This document shows, piece by piece, positions 5,413 to 11,666 of a stretch of DNA of 11,666 bases. Position 1 is the first letter of the stretch. Every line of letters starts with the position of its first letter. The position numbers and the translations under genes were made by a program. Source of the stretch: UBA9676 sp036522155. GTDB taxonomy: Bacteria; Actinomycetota; Actinomycetes; Streptosporangiales; Streptosporangiaceae. The notes under the pieces were generated by a model. That model was not told the DNA's origin and ran no database searches. It saw only the letters and a program-made list of their open reading frames with translations. The stretch is taken from contig DATDGI010000260.1 in assembly GCA_036522155.1 (NCBI GenBank), positions 1-11,666 on the forward strand, read 5' to 3'.

Positions 5413-6936
5413 CTACCGACCCACCATGTCGTGGGACCGGTCGCGCGGCACGAGCAGGCACAGCGCCGCGCCGAGGCCCGCGACGACGGCCACGCCGGCC
5501 AGCGCCCAGCCGGTGCCGCGGCCCGCCGCGTCGCGGACAGCCGTGGCTGCCACCATCCGGGCCTGCGCGCGCAGGCGGGCCAGCACGGCGCCGGCGTGCG
5601 CGGACCCGGACAGCAGGCCGTCGAGCTGGTCCGCCGTGCCATGGCTGAGCGCACGGCTCGGCCCGCTCAGCCGCGCGGCGAGCTCGGCATCGGCGGCCCA
5701 CCGGTACACCAGGCCGAGCACGGCGATGCCGAGCGTGCCGCCCACCCAGCGCGCTGTGAACAGCACGCCCGCGGCCTGTCCCGCCTGGTTGGCCGGGGCG
5801 GCGCGCAGGCCGATGCTCGTCACCTGCGCCCAGGACACCCCGAGGCCCAGGCCGATCAGGAACAGGCCGGCCGGTGGCGCCGTGGCCGGCGCGGACGAGG
5901 GGCCGAGCGCGAGCACCAGGCAGCCGGCGCAGGCCGTAGCCAGGCCGCTCACCGCCGGGAGCCGCCGCCCGAACCGGCGCTCGATTCGGGCGGCTTGCGT
6001 CGAGAGCACCCCGAACAGGGCCGTCATCGGCAGGAAGAGCAGCCCTGTGCTGAGCGTTCCGTACCCGCGCACCCGCTCCAGGTACAGCGCTTCGAAGAAC
6101 AGCACGCTGGCCAGGGTGAAGGTCATGGTGAACCCCACGGCGGTGGTGACCGCGAAGGTCCTTGACCGCAGCAGCCCGGCGTCGACCAGGGCATCCGGCC
6201 GCCGGCTGACGTGCACGAAGAAGGCGGCCAGCACACCCACCGCGGCGGCCAGGCCGCCGACGACCGCGAGGTTCCCGGCCCCGTAGTTCTCGCTTGCGGT
6301 CAATGCGATGGTGAGCAGGGCGAGCGCCACCGCGAACATGGCGGCTCCGGCCGCGTCGATACCGGCCGGACCGGCCGGCCGGTGGCCGGGCGGCATGGTG
6401 GCCAGCGTCAGCACCGCGGCCATCGCCAGCAGGGGCACGTTCACGATGAACACCGCACGCCAGCCGATGCCCTGGTCGAGGGCCCCGCCGAGCAGTGGCC
6501 CGATGGCCTGCCCGATGGCGCTCATCCCCACGATCAGGCCGATCGTGGCGGTCTGCGCGGCACCGGAGAAGCGGGTCCGCGCGGCCGAGGTGGTGGTCGG
6601 GGTGATCATCGCGGCCGCGACTCCCTGCAGCCCCCGGCCGGCCAGCAGGACCGGCAGGCTCGCCGCGCTGGCCACGATCAGCATGGCGGCCAGGTACACG
6701 GCGATGCCCCCGAGCAGGACGGGCCGGATGCCGATGACATCGCTCAGCCGCCCGCCGGGCAGCATGCACGCGGAGTAGGTCAGCAGGTAGCTGGTCATCG
6801 TCCACTGCAGGCCGCTGAACCCAAGGCCGAGGGAATGCTGGATCGACGGCAGCGCCACCGTCGTCGCGGAGAAGTTCGCGTTGTTGACGAAGACGGCGAG
6901 AACCAGCGCGAGCCGCAGCAGCCAGCGCCGGTCCAC
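5413..6936 (-). CDS. DHA2-type MFS drug/proton antiporter-like transporter
   Basis: A 507-residue polytopic membrane protein of the size of 14-helix DHA2 transporters. Motif A appears as GGRLSDVIGIRP (residues 61-72) in the loop after helix 2. The antiporter motif C region reads GQAIGPLLGGALDQGIGWR (142-160), followed by the typical FIVNVPL segment. Helix 1 reads FVNNANFSATTVALPSIQ. The acidic residue often found here in the family (DxTIVNVALP-like) is replaced by Asn, so proton coupling or substrate range may differ. Proton-driven export of a drug, pigment or metabolite is likely; the substrate is unknown. The GTG at 6936 is the only start that keeps helix 1, because an in-frame TGA lies 24 bases upstream and no start lies between. 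No Shine-Dalgarno is visible. It begins 13 bases after the beta-helix gene stop, so read-through from that gene is likely. It is separated from tetR by 86 bases. Confidence 0.92.
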   Translation of the reverse strand: MDRRWLLRLALVLAVFVNNANFSATTVALPSIQHSLGLGFSGLQWTMTSYLLTYSACMLPGGRLSDVIGIRPVLLGGIAVYLAAMLIVASAASLPVLLAGRGLQGVAAAMITPTTTSAARTRFSGAAQTATIGLIVGMSAIGQAIGPLLGGALDQGIGWRAVFIVNVPLLAMAAVLTLATMPPGHRPAGPAGIDAAGAAMFAVALALLTIALTASENYGAGNLAVVGGLAAAVGVLAAFFVHVSRRPDALVDAGLLRSRTFAVTTAVGFTMTFTLASVLFFEALYLERVRGYGTLSTGLLFLPMTALFGVLSTQAARIERRFGRRLPAVSGLATACAGCLVLALGPSSAPATAPPAGLFLIGLGLGVSWAQVTSIGLRAAPANQAGQAAGVLFTARWVGGTLGIAVLGLVYRWAADAELAARLSGPSRALSHGTADQLDGLLSGSAHAGAVLARLRAQARMVAATAVRDAAGRGTGWALAGVAVVAGLGAALCLLVPRDRSHDMVGR

Positions 6937-6949
6937 GAGCCGGGATGGG

Positions 6950-8965
6950 CTAGCGGGTCACCGCGCGTGCCCCGGGCCCGGCCGCGGCGAACGGCCGGAA
7001 CTTGTTGCCCTGGATCACGTTGCTGCGGCCCAGGTTGACCACCGGGTGGCCGGTGTTGGGCAGCGGCAAGCCGAACCGGTCGGCGCCGATGTAGTTGTTC
7101 AGCACCGTGTTGTCGTGGGTGCCGGCCAGCAGGGTCACCCCGTTGCCGGTGTTGCCGCTGATGATGTTGGAGCGGGTGGTGTGAATGAAGCCGATCAGCA
7201 CGTGATGGGCGGTACCGCCAATCAGCACCCCGCCCTTGCCGTTGCCGAACGCCTTCACCCCGAGGATCTTCATCCCGATGAAGCTCTTGAAGACCACGAC
7301 GTCGAAAGCCTGGCCCGTGATCGCTACGCCATAGCCCCTGTTGCCGGAGAACGTGTTCTGCGGGATGACCGAGACCAGCGATCCGCCCACGGTGAGGCCA
7401 TGCGCGCCACCGGTGATCAGCACGCCGTCGCCGCCGTTGGGCAGGGTCGCGCTGCCGTTGGTGTTGAGCCCGATGATGTCGGGGTCGATCTGTACCCCGA
7501 AGACGCTGCCGGACACCTCGATGCCGTTTCGCGTGTTCCCGGAGAACACGTTCGTCCGGGCCAGGATGTCCTTCGCGGAGCCGGTGACCAGCAGGCCGTT
7601 CTGGCCGTTGGCGGCGGCTCCCTTGAAGGCCAACAAGCCGCCGAAGGTGTTGAAGGTGGTGAACTTGCTGGCCTTGCCGGTCACCTCGATCCCGTTCTGG
7701 CCGTTGCCCGCGGACACGTTCCCGAGCGGGATCACACCGCCGACCTGGGTGTCAGCGGATGTGCCGTCGACCTCGATGCCGTTCAGCCGGTTCCGCACGA
7801 TCGTGGTGTTGTTCGCGCCGATACCGAAGAAGTTGCCCTGCACCGTGGTGTTGTCCGAGTTGGTGATGCGCAGCCCGTTCTGGCCGTTGCCGCTGACGAC
7901 GTTGTAGTAGACAAACGGGTTGTTCACGACCTTGCAGCCGACCAGCGAGTTGCTGCTGGCACCGTCGATCCAGACCCCGTTGCCGCCATTGCGGATGCGG
8001 CCGTCGCCCGAGCCGGTGGTCCCGATGAAGTTCCCGTTCAGTGTGTTCTTCACCGAGCCGGTGCTGATCAGCACGCCGGTCCCGGCGTTGCCGGAGATCA
8101 GGTTGCCGAGCGGCGGGACCACGAACACCGGCGTGACCGTGCCCTTGCTTCCGGTGGGGTTGTTCAGCTGGCCGGTGGCGGGGTTGACGAACCTGGTACC
8201 GCCGATCTCGTTGCTGTCCGACCGGGCGGTGATGGCGATGCCGCTGCCGTGGTTGCCGATGGCCGAGGTGCCGGCCGGGTTGGTCCCGATCCGGTTGGCG
8301 ACCACCGTGTCGTGCGATGACCCGGACAGCCAGATGCCGCTTCCGGAGTTGCCGGAGATCACGTTCGCGACCAGGCCAACGATGCCCTTGGGGTTCAGGC
8401 CAATCCGGTTCCGTGACGAGCCGGGCGCGGCGAACACGCCGCTGCCGCGGTTGCCGAGGGCCTTCCCGGCCAGGTTCAGGCCGATGTAGTCGCCGGTCAG
8501 GGTGATCGAGTCGGCCACCAGGGTCACGCCGTTGCCGCTGGCGTTGCCGGCGGCCACTCCCATCAGGGCCGAGCCGCCGGAGCCCGCCGCGAACCACAGG
8601 CCGGTGTGGCCGCCGAAGTTGAGCTCCACGACCGGCGGCCCGCCGGTGACGTGGGTGGGTGCCTTCGTCGCGTCAATCACGGCTCTCCGGCTGATGGCCG
8701 GCAGCGGGCGGCTCAGCGTGATGACGCCGTGCACGGAGAATCCGATAACCGTCGACACCCCTGGCGCGCTCGAATTAGCGGCCTGGATGGCCGCCCTCAG
8801 CGAACCCGGCCCGGAGTTATTCAGGCTGGTTACGGTGATGGACCGCGACGAGGCGGCGACGGCGTGCATGCCACCCGCCCGAGCTGCGGCTTCAGTGGCC
8901 GGTATGGCAAGAAGCAAGGCCGGGATACAGGCGGCGACGGTTATTCGCGGCAGGATTTTAGACAC
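6950..8965 (-). CDS. Secreted right-handed parallel beta-helix repeat protein
   Basis: A 671-residue protein with a Sec-type signal peptide: basic SKILPRIT, then hydrophobic VAACIPALLLAIP, and cleavage likely after one of the Ala residues near 25-30. The mature N-terminus has ITVTSLNNSGPGSLRAAIQAAN (about residues 43-64), the capping motif that often precedes beta-helix domains of the CSLREA type. The rest is a long array of imperfect Asn/Gly-rich coils such as NVISGNSGSGIWLSG, VVSGNGQNGLRITNS and NIISGNTGNGVTLLAG, as in pectate-lyase-like and NosD-like folds. No catalytic residues can be assigned, no cell-wall anchor, LPXTG or C-terminal membrane segment is visible, and no carbohydrate-binding module is attached. 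A polysaccharide-binding, degrading or adhesive role is possible. The GTG start lacks a Shine-Dalgarno; a -10-like CATAAT seven bases upstream suggests a leaderless transcript. Confidence 0.9.
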   Translation of the reverse strand: MSKILPRITVAACIPALLLAIPATEAAARAGGMHAVAASSRSITVTSLNNSGPGSLRAAIQAANSSAPGVSTVIGFSVHGVITLSRPLPAISRRAVIDATKAPTHVTGGPPVVELNFGGHTGLWFAAGSGGSALMGVAAGNASGNGVTLVADSITLTGDYIGLNLAGKALGNRGSGVFAAPGSSRNRIGLNPKGIVGLVANVISGNSGSGIWLSGSSHDTVVANRIGTNPAGTSAIGNHGSGIAITARSDSNEIGGTRFVNPATGQLNNPTGSKGTVTPVFVVPPLGNLISGNAGTGVLISTGSVKNTLNGNFIGTTGSGDGRIRNGGNGVWIDGASSNSLVGCKVVNNPFVYYNVVSGNGQNGLRITNSDNTTVQGNFFGIGANNTTIVRNRLNGIEVDGTSADTQVGGVIPLGNVSAGNGQNGIEVTGKASKFTTFNTFGGLLAFKGAAANGQNGLLVTGSAKDILARTNVFSGNTRNGIEVSGSVFGVQIDPDIIGLNTNGSATLPNGGDGVLITGGAHGLTVGGSLVSVIPQNTFSGNRGYGVAITGQAFDVVVFKSFIGMKILGVKAFGNGKGGVLIGGTAHHVLIGFIHTTRSNIISGNTGNGVTLLAGTHDNTVLNNYIGADRFGLPLPNTGHPVVNLGRSNVIQGNKFRPFAAAGPGARAVTR
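7120..8470 (-). repeat. Degenerate beta-helix coil repeats inside the gene
   Basis: The coding sequence repeats a loosely conserved unit whose core is N-x-I/V-S-G-N-x-G-x-G-I/V, recurring at irregular spacing. At DNA level, near-identical stretches such as CCGTTCTGGCCGTTG recur (near 7597, 7692 and 7877), each encoding NGQNG. These are structural protein repeats, one per coil, not a DNA repeat array. They could promote recombination or assembly errors. Confidence 0.75.
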
Positions 8966-8972
8966 GACCTGG

Positions 8973-8978
8973 ATTATG
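8973..8978 (-). promoter_or_regulatory. Possible -10 element for a leaderless beta-helix transcript
   Basis: CATAAT on the minus strand (5 of 6 to TATAAT) lies exactly seven bases before the GTG at 8965, the same geometry as at tetR. The upstream gap (8966-9076) is the most AT-rich stretch in the window and contains no gene. A convincing -35 hexamer at 17 bases is not seen (the sequence there is TTTTAT), so the call rests on the -10 and the missing Shine-Dalgarno. Confidence 0.4.
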
Positions 8979-9076
8979 CACCCGGTGGTGGCCAGATAAA
9001 ACGCAGGCGGAAATCCCGCTGGCCCTGATCAGAAATATGCAAATGCCAGCTATTCAGCAAATATACCGGCCGTGCT

Positions 9077-11068
9077 TTATGGGGAACTCTGGCTGGCCAG
9101 GGCAAAGGCGAGCAGCGAGATGGCGGCGTAGTCCAGGGCCGGTTCCACCGACGGCCAGGAGACCACGTTGTCCTCGTAGGCGGCCATGGGCGAGTTGAAC
9201 GGCCGGTAGCTGCCCGCGTGGCAGGCCCGCATCCCGGTGACGGTGCCGAGCCCGGCGAAGTTTCCCGGGCTGCTGGGGCCGTCCACGACCGCGCCGAGCT
9301 GGATGTCCCCGGTGCCGGACAGGGAGCCGGCCAGGTTGGCGATCTCGCTCTGCATGCAGTGCGGGAACGTGCTGCCCGCCCCGACCACGAACGAGCTGCC
9401 CCACGGGTTGGTACCGAGCGCGTAATCAAGCTGCTGCTGCGCGAACCCCTGAAAACCATTCCCTCCGCCGTACCCGGCCAGCAGCGCGCTCGTCACGTAC
9501 AGGCCAAACGCGTGCGGGGTGGCGTCGCTGCTGCCCAGGCCGGTGCCCAGCGCGAACGGGTCACCCCGGGCCCAGCGCTGGCCCAGCCGGAGCTGGGCGG
9601 CCAGGTCAGCGAGCAGCGTGCCCGCGGGCATGACCGCAGCGCCGCCCGGGCCGCGCATCGCGCGCAGCAGTTCCGCCTCGCCGACCGCGCCGGTGTCGTA
9701 CAGGTTCAGCGTGTCACCACTGGCCGGGTGTCCCTGGGCGATGTACGCCCTGGCCCAGCCGGCCGCGGTGGCCAGCTCGGCCCGCACCTCTCGGGCCGGG
9801 CCGCCCAGCGCCTCCTGCGCCAGCGCGATCTCCGCCGCGCCCCACAGCATGTCGCTGCGCCACTCGGTGCCCCCGTAATAGTCGTGCGGGAACGTGGTCA
9901 CGATCGCGCCGACGCGGCTGGTCTGGGCCATCGCGTACACCCCGCGGGCCAGCCCCAGCAGGTACTGCGCCCGGGCCCGGTCCCGCCCGGCCGCGAGCTG
10001 GGCGCCGAGGGCGAAATCGGCGGCCATCCGGCCGGCCAGGTCCGGGCTGACCGGCGCGCCCGGCGCCGCCGCCTCGAACACCGGCCGGTATTTCACGAAG
10101 TAGGCGCTGGCGCCCGGGTGACCGCCGGGCTGGACGTCCAGCCGGTCCTCGGCCTGCGGCAGGAACCAGAAGTTGTAGTCGCCCTGGAGGGTGTTGCCGG
10201 CGTTGCCGTTGCCGATCCCGGCCTGGATGTAGAGCACCTTGTGGGCCGGGTCCCACAGCTTTTCGAGCCAGCTCAGCCCGAAGCCCGCCTCCGCCGCCAG
10301 CGACGGGTAGCGGCCACCGGTGTCCCTGGCGGCCAGCAGCATCAGCCCGTCGGCGTAGCTGGTGGTGTAGGCGAACTTCTCGTAGCCGCCACCGGCGTCG
10401 AACCAGCCGCCGGACACATCCACCGGGCCGCCGATCCGGTGCAGCGCACCGTGCAGGTTGTCGTTGCTGTCATAACGCGGTGCGGCGTACACGTAGGCGC
10501 GGGCGTCGGTCAGGTTGGCCGGCTGCCGCCGCAGGACCGAGGGCACCACGTCCGGCCCGTCGCGCACGGAGGTGAAGTAACTGACCGCGTTGCGCACCAG
10601 CCGGGGATAGAGCGCGGCCGGGGCGCCGATCACGAACGGCGGCGACTGCGCGGTCAGGCCCGCCGCGCGGACGGTGATCCGGTACCGGCCCGGCCGCACC
10701 AGCCCGCTGAACGGCAGCGCATACACCGCCGGGTAGTGGGCGTTCCAGCGGCCCAGGTCCCGGCCGTGGCTGCGGAAGGCCACGCCGCCGGGGCCGGTCA
10801 CGGTGAAGCTGACGGAGGCGGCCCGGGGGAGCATGGCGTAGCCGAGCTTCGGGCCGCTGGCCGGGTACCCCACCTGGTCGACCCGGACCACCGGCGCGAT
10901 GCCGCCCGGGGCGGGCGGCGCCGTGGGCGCTGGTGGCTGAGTGTGGCCGGTGCAGGCGGGCAGGGCACCGGTGACCGCCACCAGGGCGATCACCGCCACC
11001 CGGGCCCACCTGGGCCCCCGGGCCCACCTGGGCCACCGGACGGCGCCGGCGCCGGCCGCGGGCCTCAC
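9077..11068 (-). CDS. Glycoside hydrolase family 9 lipoprotein with altered catalytic loop
   Basis: A 663-residue surface protein. Residues 1-39 form a lipoprotein signal (Arg-rich n-region, VAVIALVAVTGA, lipobox LPAC with C39), followed by a Pro/Ala/Thr linker. An Ig-like CelD_N-type domain (about 60-148) begins VVRVDQVGYP. The GH9 (alpha/alpha)6 catalytic domain (about 150-655) includes VSGGWFDAGGGYEKF (218-232), LGTNPWGSSFVVGAG (551-565), FPHC (568-571) and VEPALDYAA (641-649). E642 is the probable catalytic acid. The usual DAGD, whose second Asp is the general base in characterised cellulases, reads DAGG here with one extra residue. Only D224 is kept, so activity or mechanism may differ. 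No carbohydrate-binding module follows. The GTG start overlaps the kinase stop as GTGA, so the two are translationally coupled. The kinase partner favours amino-sugar or cello-oligosaccharide salvage over bulk cellulose breakdown. The frame is open further upstream only as a shadow of the kinase gene. Confidence 0.9.
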   Translation of the reverse strand: MRPAAGAGAVRWPRWARGPRWARVAVIALVAVTGALPACTGHTQPPAPTAPPAPGGIAPVVRVDQVGYPASGPKLGYAMLPRAASVSFTVTGPGGVAFRSHGRDLGRWNAHYPAVYALPFSGLVRPGRYRITVRAAGLTAQSPPFVIGAPAALYPRLVRNAVSYFTSVRDGPDVVPSVLRRQPANLTDARAYVYAAPRYDSNDNLHGALHRIGGPVDVSGGWFDAGGGYEKFAYTTSYADGLMLLAARDTGGRYPSLAAEAGFGLSWLEKLWDPAHKVLYIQAGIGNGNAGNTLQGDYNFWFLPQAEDRLDVQPGGHPGASAYFVKYRPVFEAAAPGAPVSPDLAGRMAADFALGAQLAAGRDRARAQYLLGLARGVYAMAQTSRVGAIVTTFPHDYYGGTEWRSDMLWGAAEIALAQEALGGPAREVRAELATAAGWARAYIAQGHPASGDTLNLYDTGAVGEAELLRAMRGPGGAAVMPAGTLLADLAAQLRLGQRWARGDPFALGTGLGSSDATPHAFGLYVTSALLAGYGGGNGFQGFAQQQLDYALGTNPWGSSFVVGAGSTFPHCMQSEIANLAGSLSGTGDIQLGAVVDGPSSPGNFAGLGTVTGMRACHAGSYRPFNSPMAAYEDNVVSWPSVEPALDYAAISLLAFALASQSSP
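11001..11034. repeat. 18-base tandem duplication in the GH9 signal peptide
   Basis: The 16-base sequence CGGGCCCACCTGGGCC occurs at 11001-11016 and again at 11019-11034, a period of 18 bases (six codons). In the protein this gives PRWARG followed by PRWARV in the positively charged n-region. Each copy is itself nearly palindromic (GGGCCC, ACCT, GGGCCC), so the site can fold strongly and is prone to slippage in whole codons without breaking the frame. Confidence 0.85.
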
Positions 11069-11666
11069 GTGGCCACCCCGTAGGCGGCGCGCAGGCGCTG
11101 CTCCGCGGCTGGCCCGAGGCCGAGTTCGTCCAGCCCGAGCAGGGCGGCACCGGCGATCGGCGGCACGTCGGTGACCGTCACCTCTGCCTTCGGTGCCACC
11201 GCGCCGATCCCGGCGGCGATGGCCCCGGTCAGGGCCGGGTCGCGGGCGGCCAGGACGCTGCCGCCCAGTACCACCGGCGTGGCCAGCCCGGTCAGGTGCA
11301 GCCGGCGCATGACGGTCAGCACCATGGCGCAGATCTCGTCCGCCTGCCGCCGCACCAGGGCCGCGGCGACCTGGTCGCCCTCGCCGCCGAGCGCGAGCAC
11401 GACCGGCGCCAGCCCGGCCAGCAACTCCTCGTCGATCGTGCCGAGATGAAAGCCGACGGCCACATCCCGGACCGAGCCGGCCCCGAACTGAGCGGCCACC
11501 GCCCCGGCCAGCGCCGTCTGCGGGCCGCGGCCGTCCTCGGCCCGCATCGCCCACCACATCGCGGCCCGGCCCAGGCCGTACCCGCCGCCCCAGTCACCGG
11601 TGATCCCGCCGAGCGCCAGGAACCCGGTCGTCCGCCCGTCCGGCGCGACGCCCACACAGTTGATGC
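11065..11666 (-). CDS. BadF/BadG-type ATPase, probable N-acetylglucosamine kinase (5' end outside window)
   Basis: The frame is open to the right edge, so the N-terminal phosphate-binding region is missing; 199 C-terminal residues and a TGA stop are visible. The first visible residues INCVGVAPDGR fit the conserved GSGxNCVGV-like adenosine/phosphate segment. GGITGDWGGGYGLGRAA is the GDxGGGYxLG motif typical of the BadF/BadG/BcrA/BcrD ATPase family within the ASKHA fold. VVLGGSVLAARDP and IAGAALLGLDELG are the usual C-terminal nucleotide-binding and closing segments. In actinobacteria, stand-alone members are commonly GlcNAc or glucosamine kinases, making the 6-phosphate in the cytoplasm. The family also includes 2-hydroxyacyl-CoA dehydratase activators, but those carry an iron-sulfur Cys pattern not seen here. 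The stop overlaps the GH9 start (GTGA), which supports a sugar-kinase role. Confidence 0.85.
   Translation of the reverse strand, partial: INCVGVAPDGRTTGFLALGGITGDWGGGYGLGRAAMWWAMRAEDGRGPQTALAGAVAAQFGAGSVRDVAVGFHLGTIDEELLAGLAPVVLALGGEGDQVAAALVRRQADEICAMVLTVMRRLHLTGLATPVVLGGSVLAARDPALTGAIAAGIGAVAPKAEVTVTDVPPIAGAALLGLDELGLGPAAEQRLRAAYGVAT

Noticed and set aside
4703..6805. A continuous 700-codon minus-strand frame joining tetR with the MFS region
   Set aside because: The upstream two thirds are an out-of-frame shadow of the transporter, rich in Arg, Gly and Pro. The TetR domain has its own promoter and ATG at 5326.
6881..8320. A 479-codon open frame on the + strand opposite the beta-helix gene
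   Set aside because: It is rich in Val, Ala, Asp, Gly and His in a repeating pattern that mirrors the antisense of the beta-helix coils, with no Shine-Dalgarno or known domain.
7120..8470. CRISPR-like or DNA-level repeat array
   Set aside because: The repeats are imperfect, irregularly spaced, in frame and encode Asn/Gly beta-helix coils, so they reflect protein structure rather than repeat-spacer units.
8966..9076. A small RNA or riboswitch in the AT-rich 111-base gap
   Set aside because: Only a weak 4-base-pair GCGG/CCGC dyad is seen and no conserved riboswitch core is recognised. The AT-richness is better explained as a promoter region.
9218..11083. A 621-codon open frame on the + strand opposite the GH9 gene
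   Set aside because: It is antisense to a clear GH9 gene. Its product is compositionally biased (Gly, Arg, Ala, Val, Pro, His) with no recognisable domain, and long antisense frames are expected from strong third-position G/C bias.

Overview
The window comes from the chromosome of a high-GC actinobacterium. The evidence is the strongly G/C-biased third codon positions, frequent GTG starts, a mycothiol-dependent (MDMPI/DinB-type) enzyme, and gene families typical of soil actinomycetes. No rRNA, tRNA, CRISPR array, insertion sequence or phage gene is visible, and no gap between genes exceeds about 111 bases. Twelve protein genes are supported; the first and last are cut by the window edges.

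Layout. Bases 1-1802 (+ strand) hold the C-terminal part of an FAD-dependent monooxygenase, a carboxymuconolactone decarboxylase/AhpD-like protein, and a small VOC-fold protein. Bases 1819-2535 (- strand) hold a dienelactone hydrolase-family enzyme. It is divergent from a two-gene + strand unit at 2598-3921: a membrane-anchored coiled-coil protein of unknown function, then a DUF1905/OmdA (YdeI-like) protein. From 3951 to the right edge every gene is on the - strand. In transcription order, right to left, these are a BadF/BadG-type sugar kinase (partial), a GH9 glycoside hydrolase lipoprotein, a secreted parallel beta-helix protein, a DHA2-type MFS transporter, a TetR regulator and a maleylpyruvate isomerase-like mycothiol-dependent enzyme.

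How the genes may work together. The left third is a cluster of small oxidative and detoxification enzymes, but their shared orientation is broken, so one pathway is not proven. The kinase and GH9 genes overlap by 4 bases (GTGA), which suggests one sugar-salvage operon that releases an amino sugar or glucose at the cell surface and phosphorylates it inside. This resembles the GH9 plus BadF-kinase pairing of the Vibrio chitin-disaccharide operon. TetR and the MDMPI enzyme also overlap by 4 bases (ATGA), forming a regulator-enzyme operon.

Most notable signals. tetR has a near-consensus promoter placed so that transcription should begin at or next to its start codon (a leaderless mRNA), with a perfect 17-base inverted repeat just inside the gene as a likely self-operator. 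The beta-helix gene has a -10-like hexamer at the same distance from its GTG. The decarboxylase gene has an upstream sequence resembling an ECF41 sigma-factor promoter. The GH9 protein has an altered catalytic loop (DAGGGYEKF), where the family normally has DAGD.
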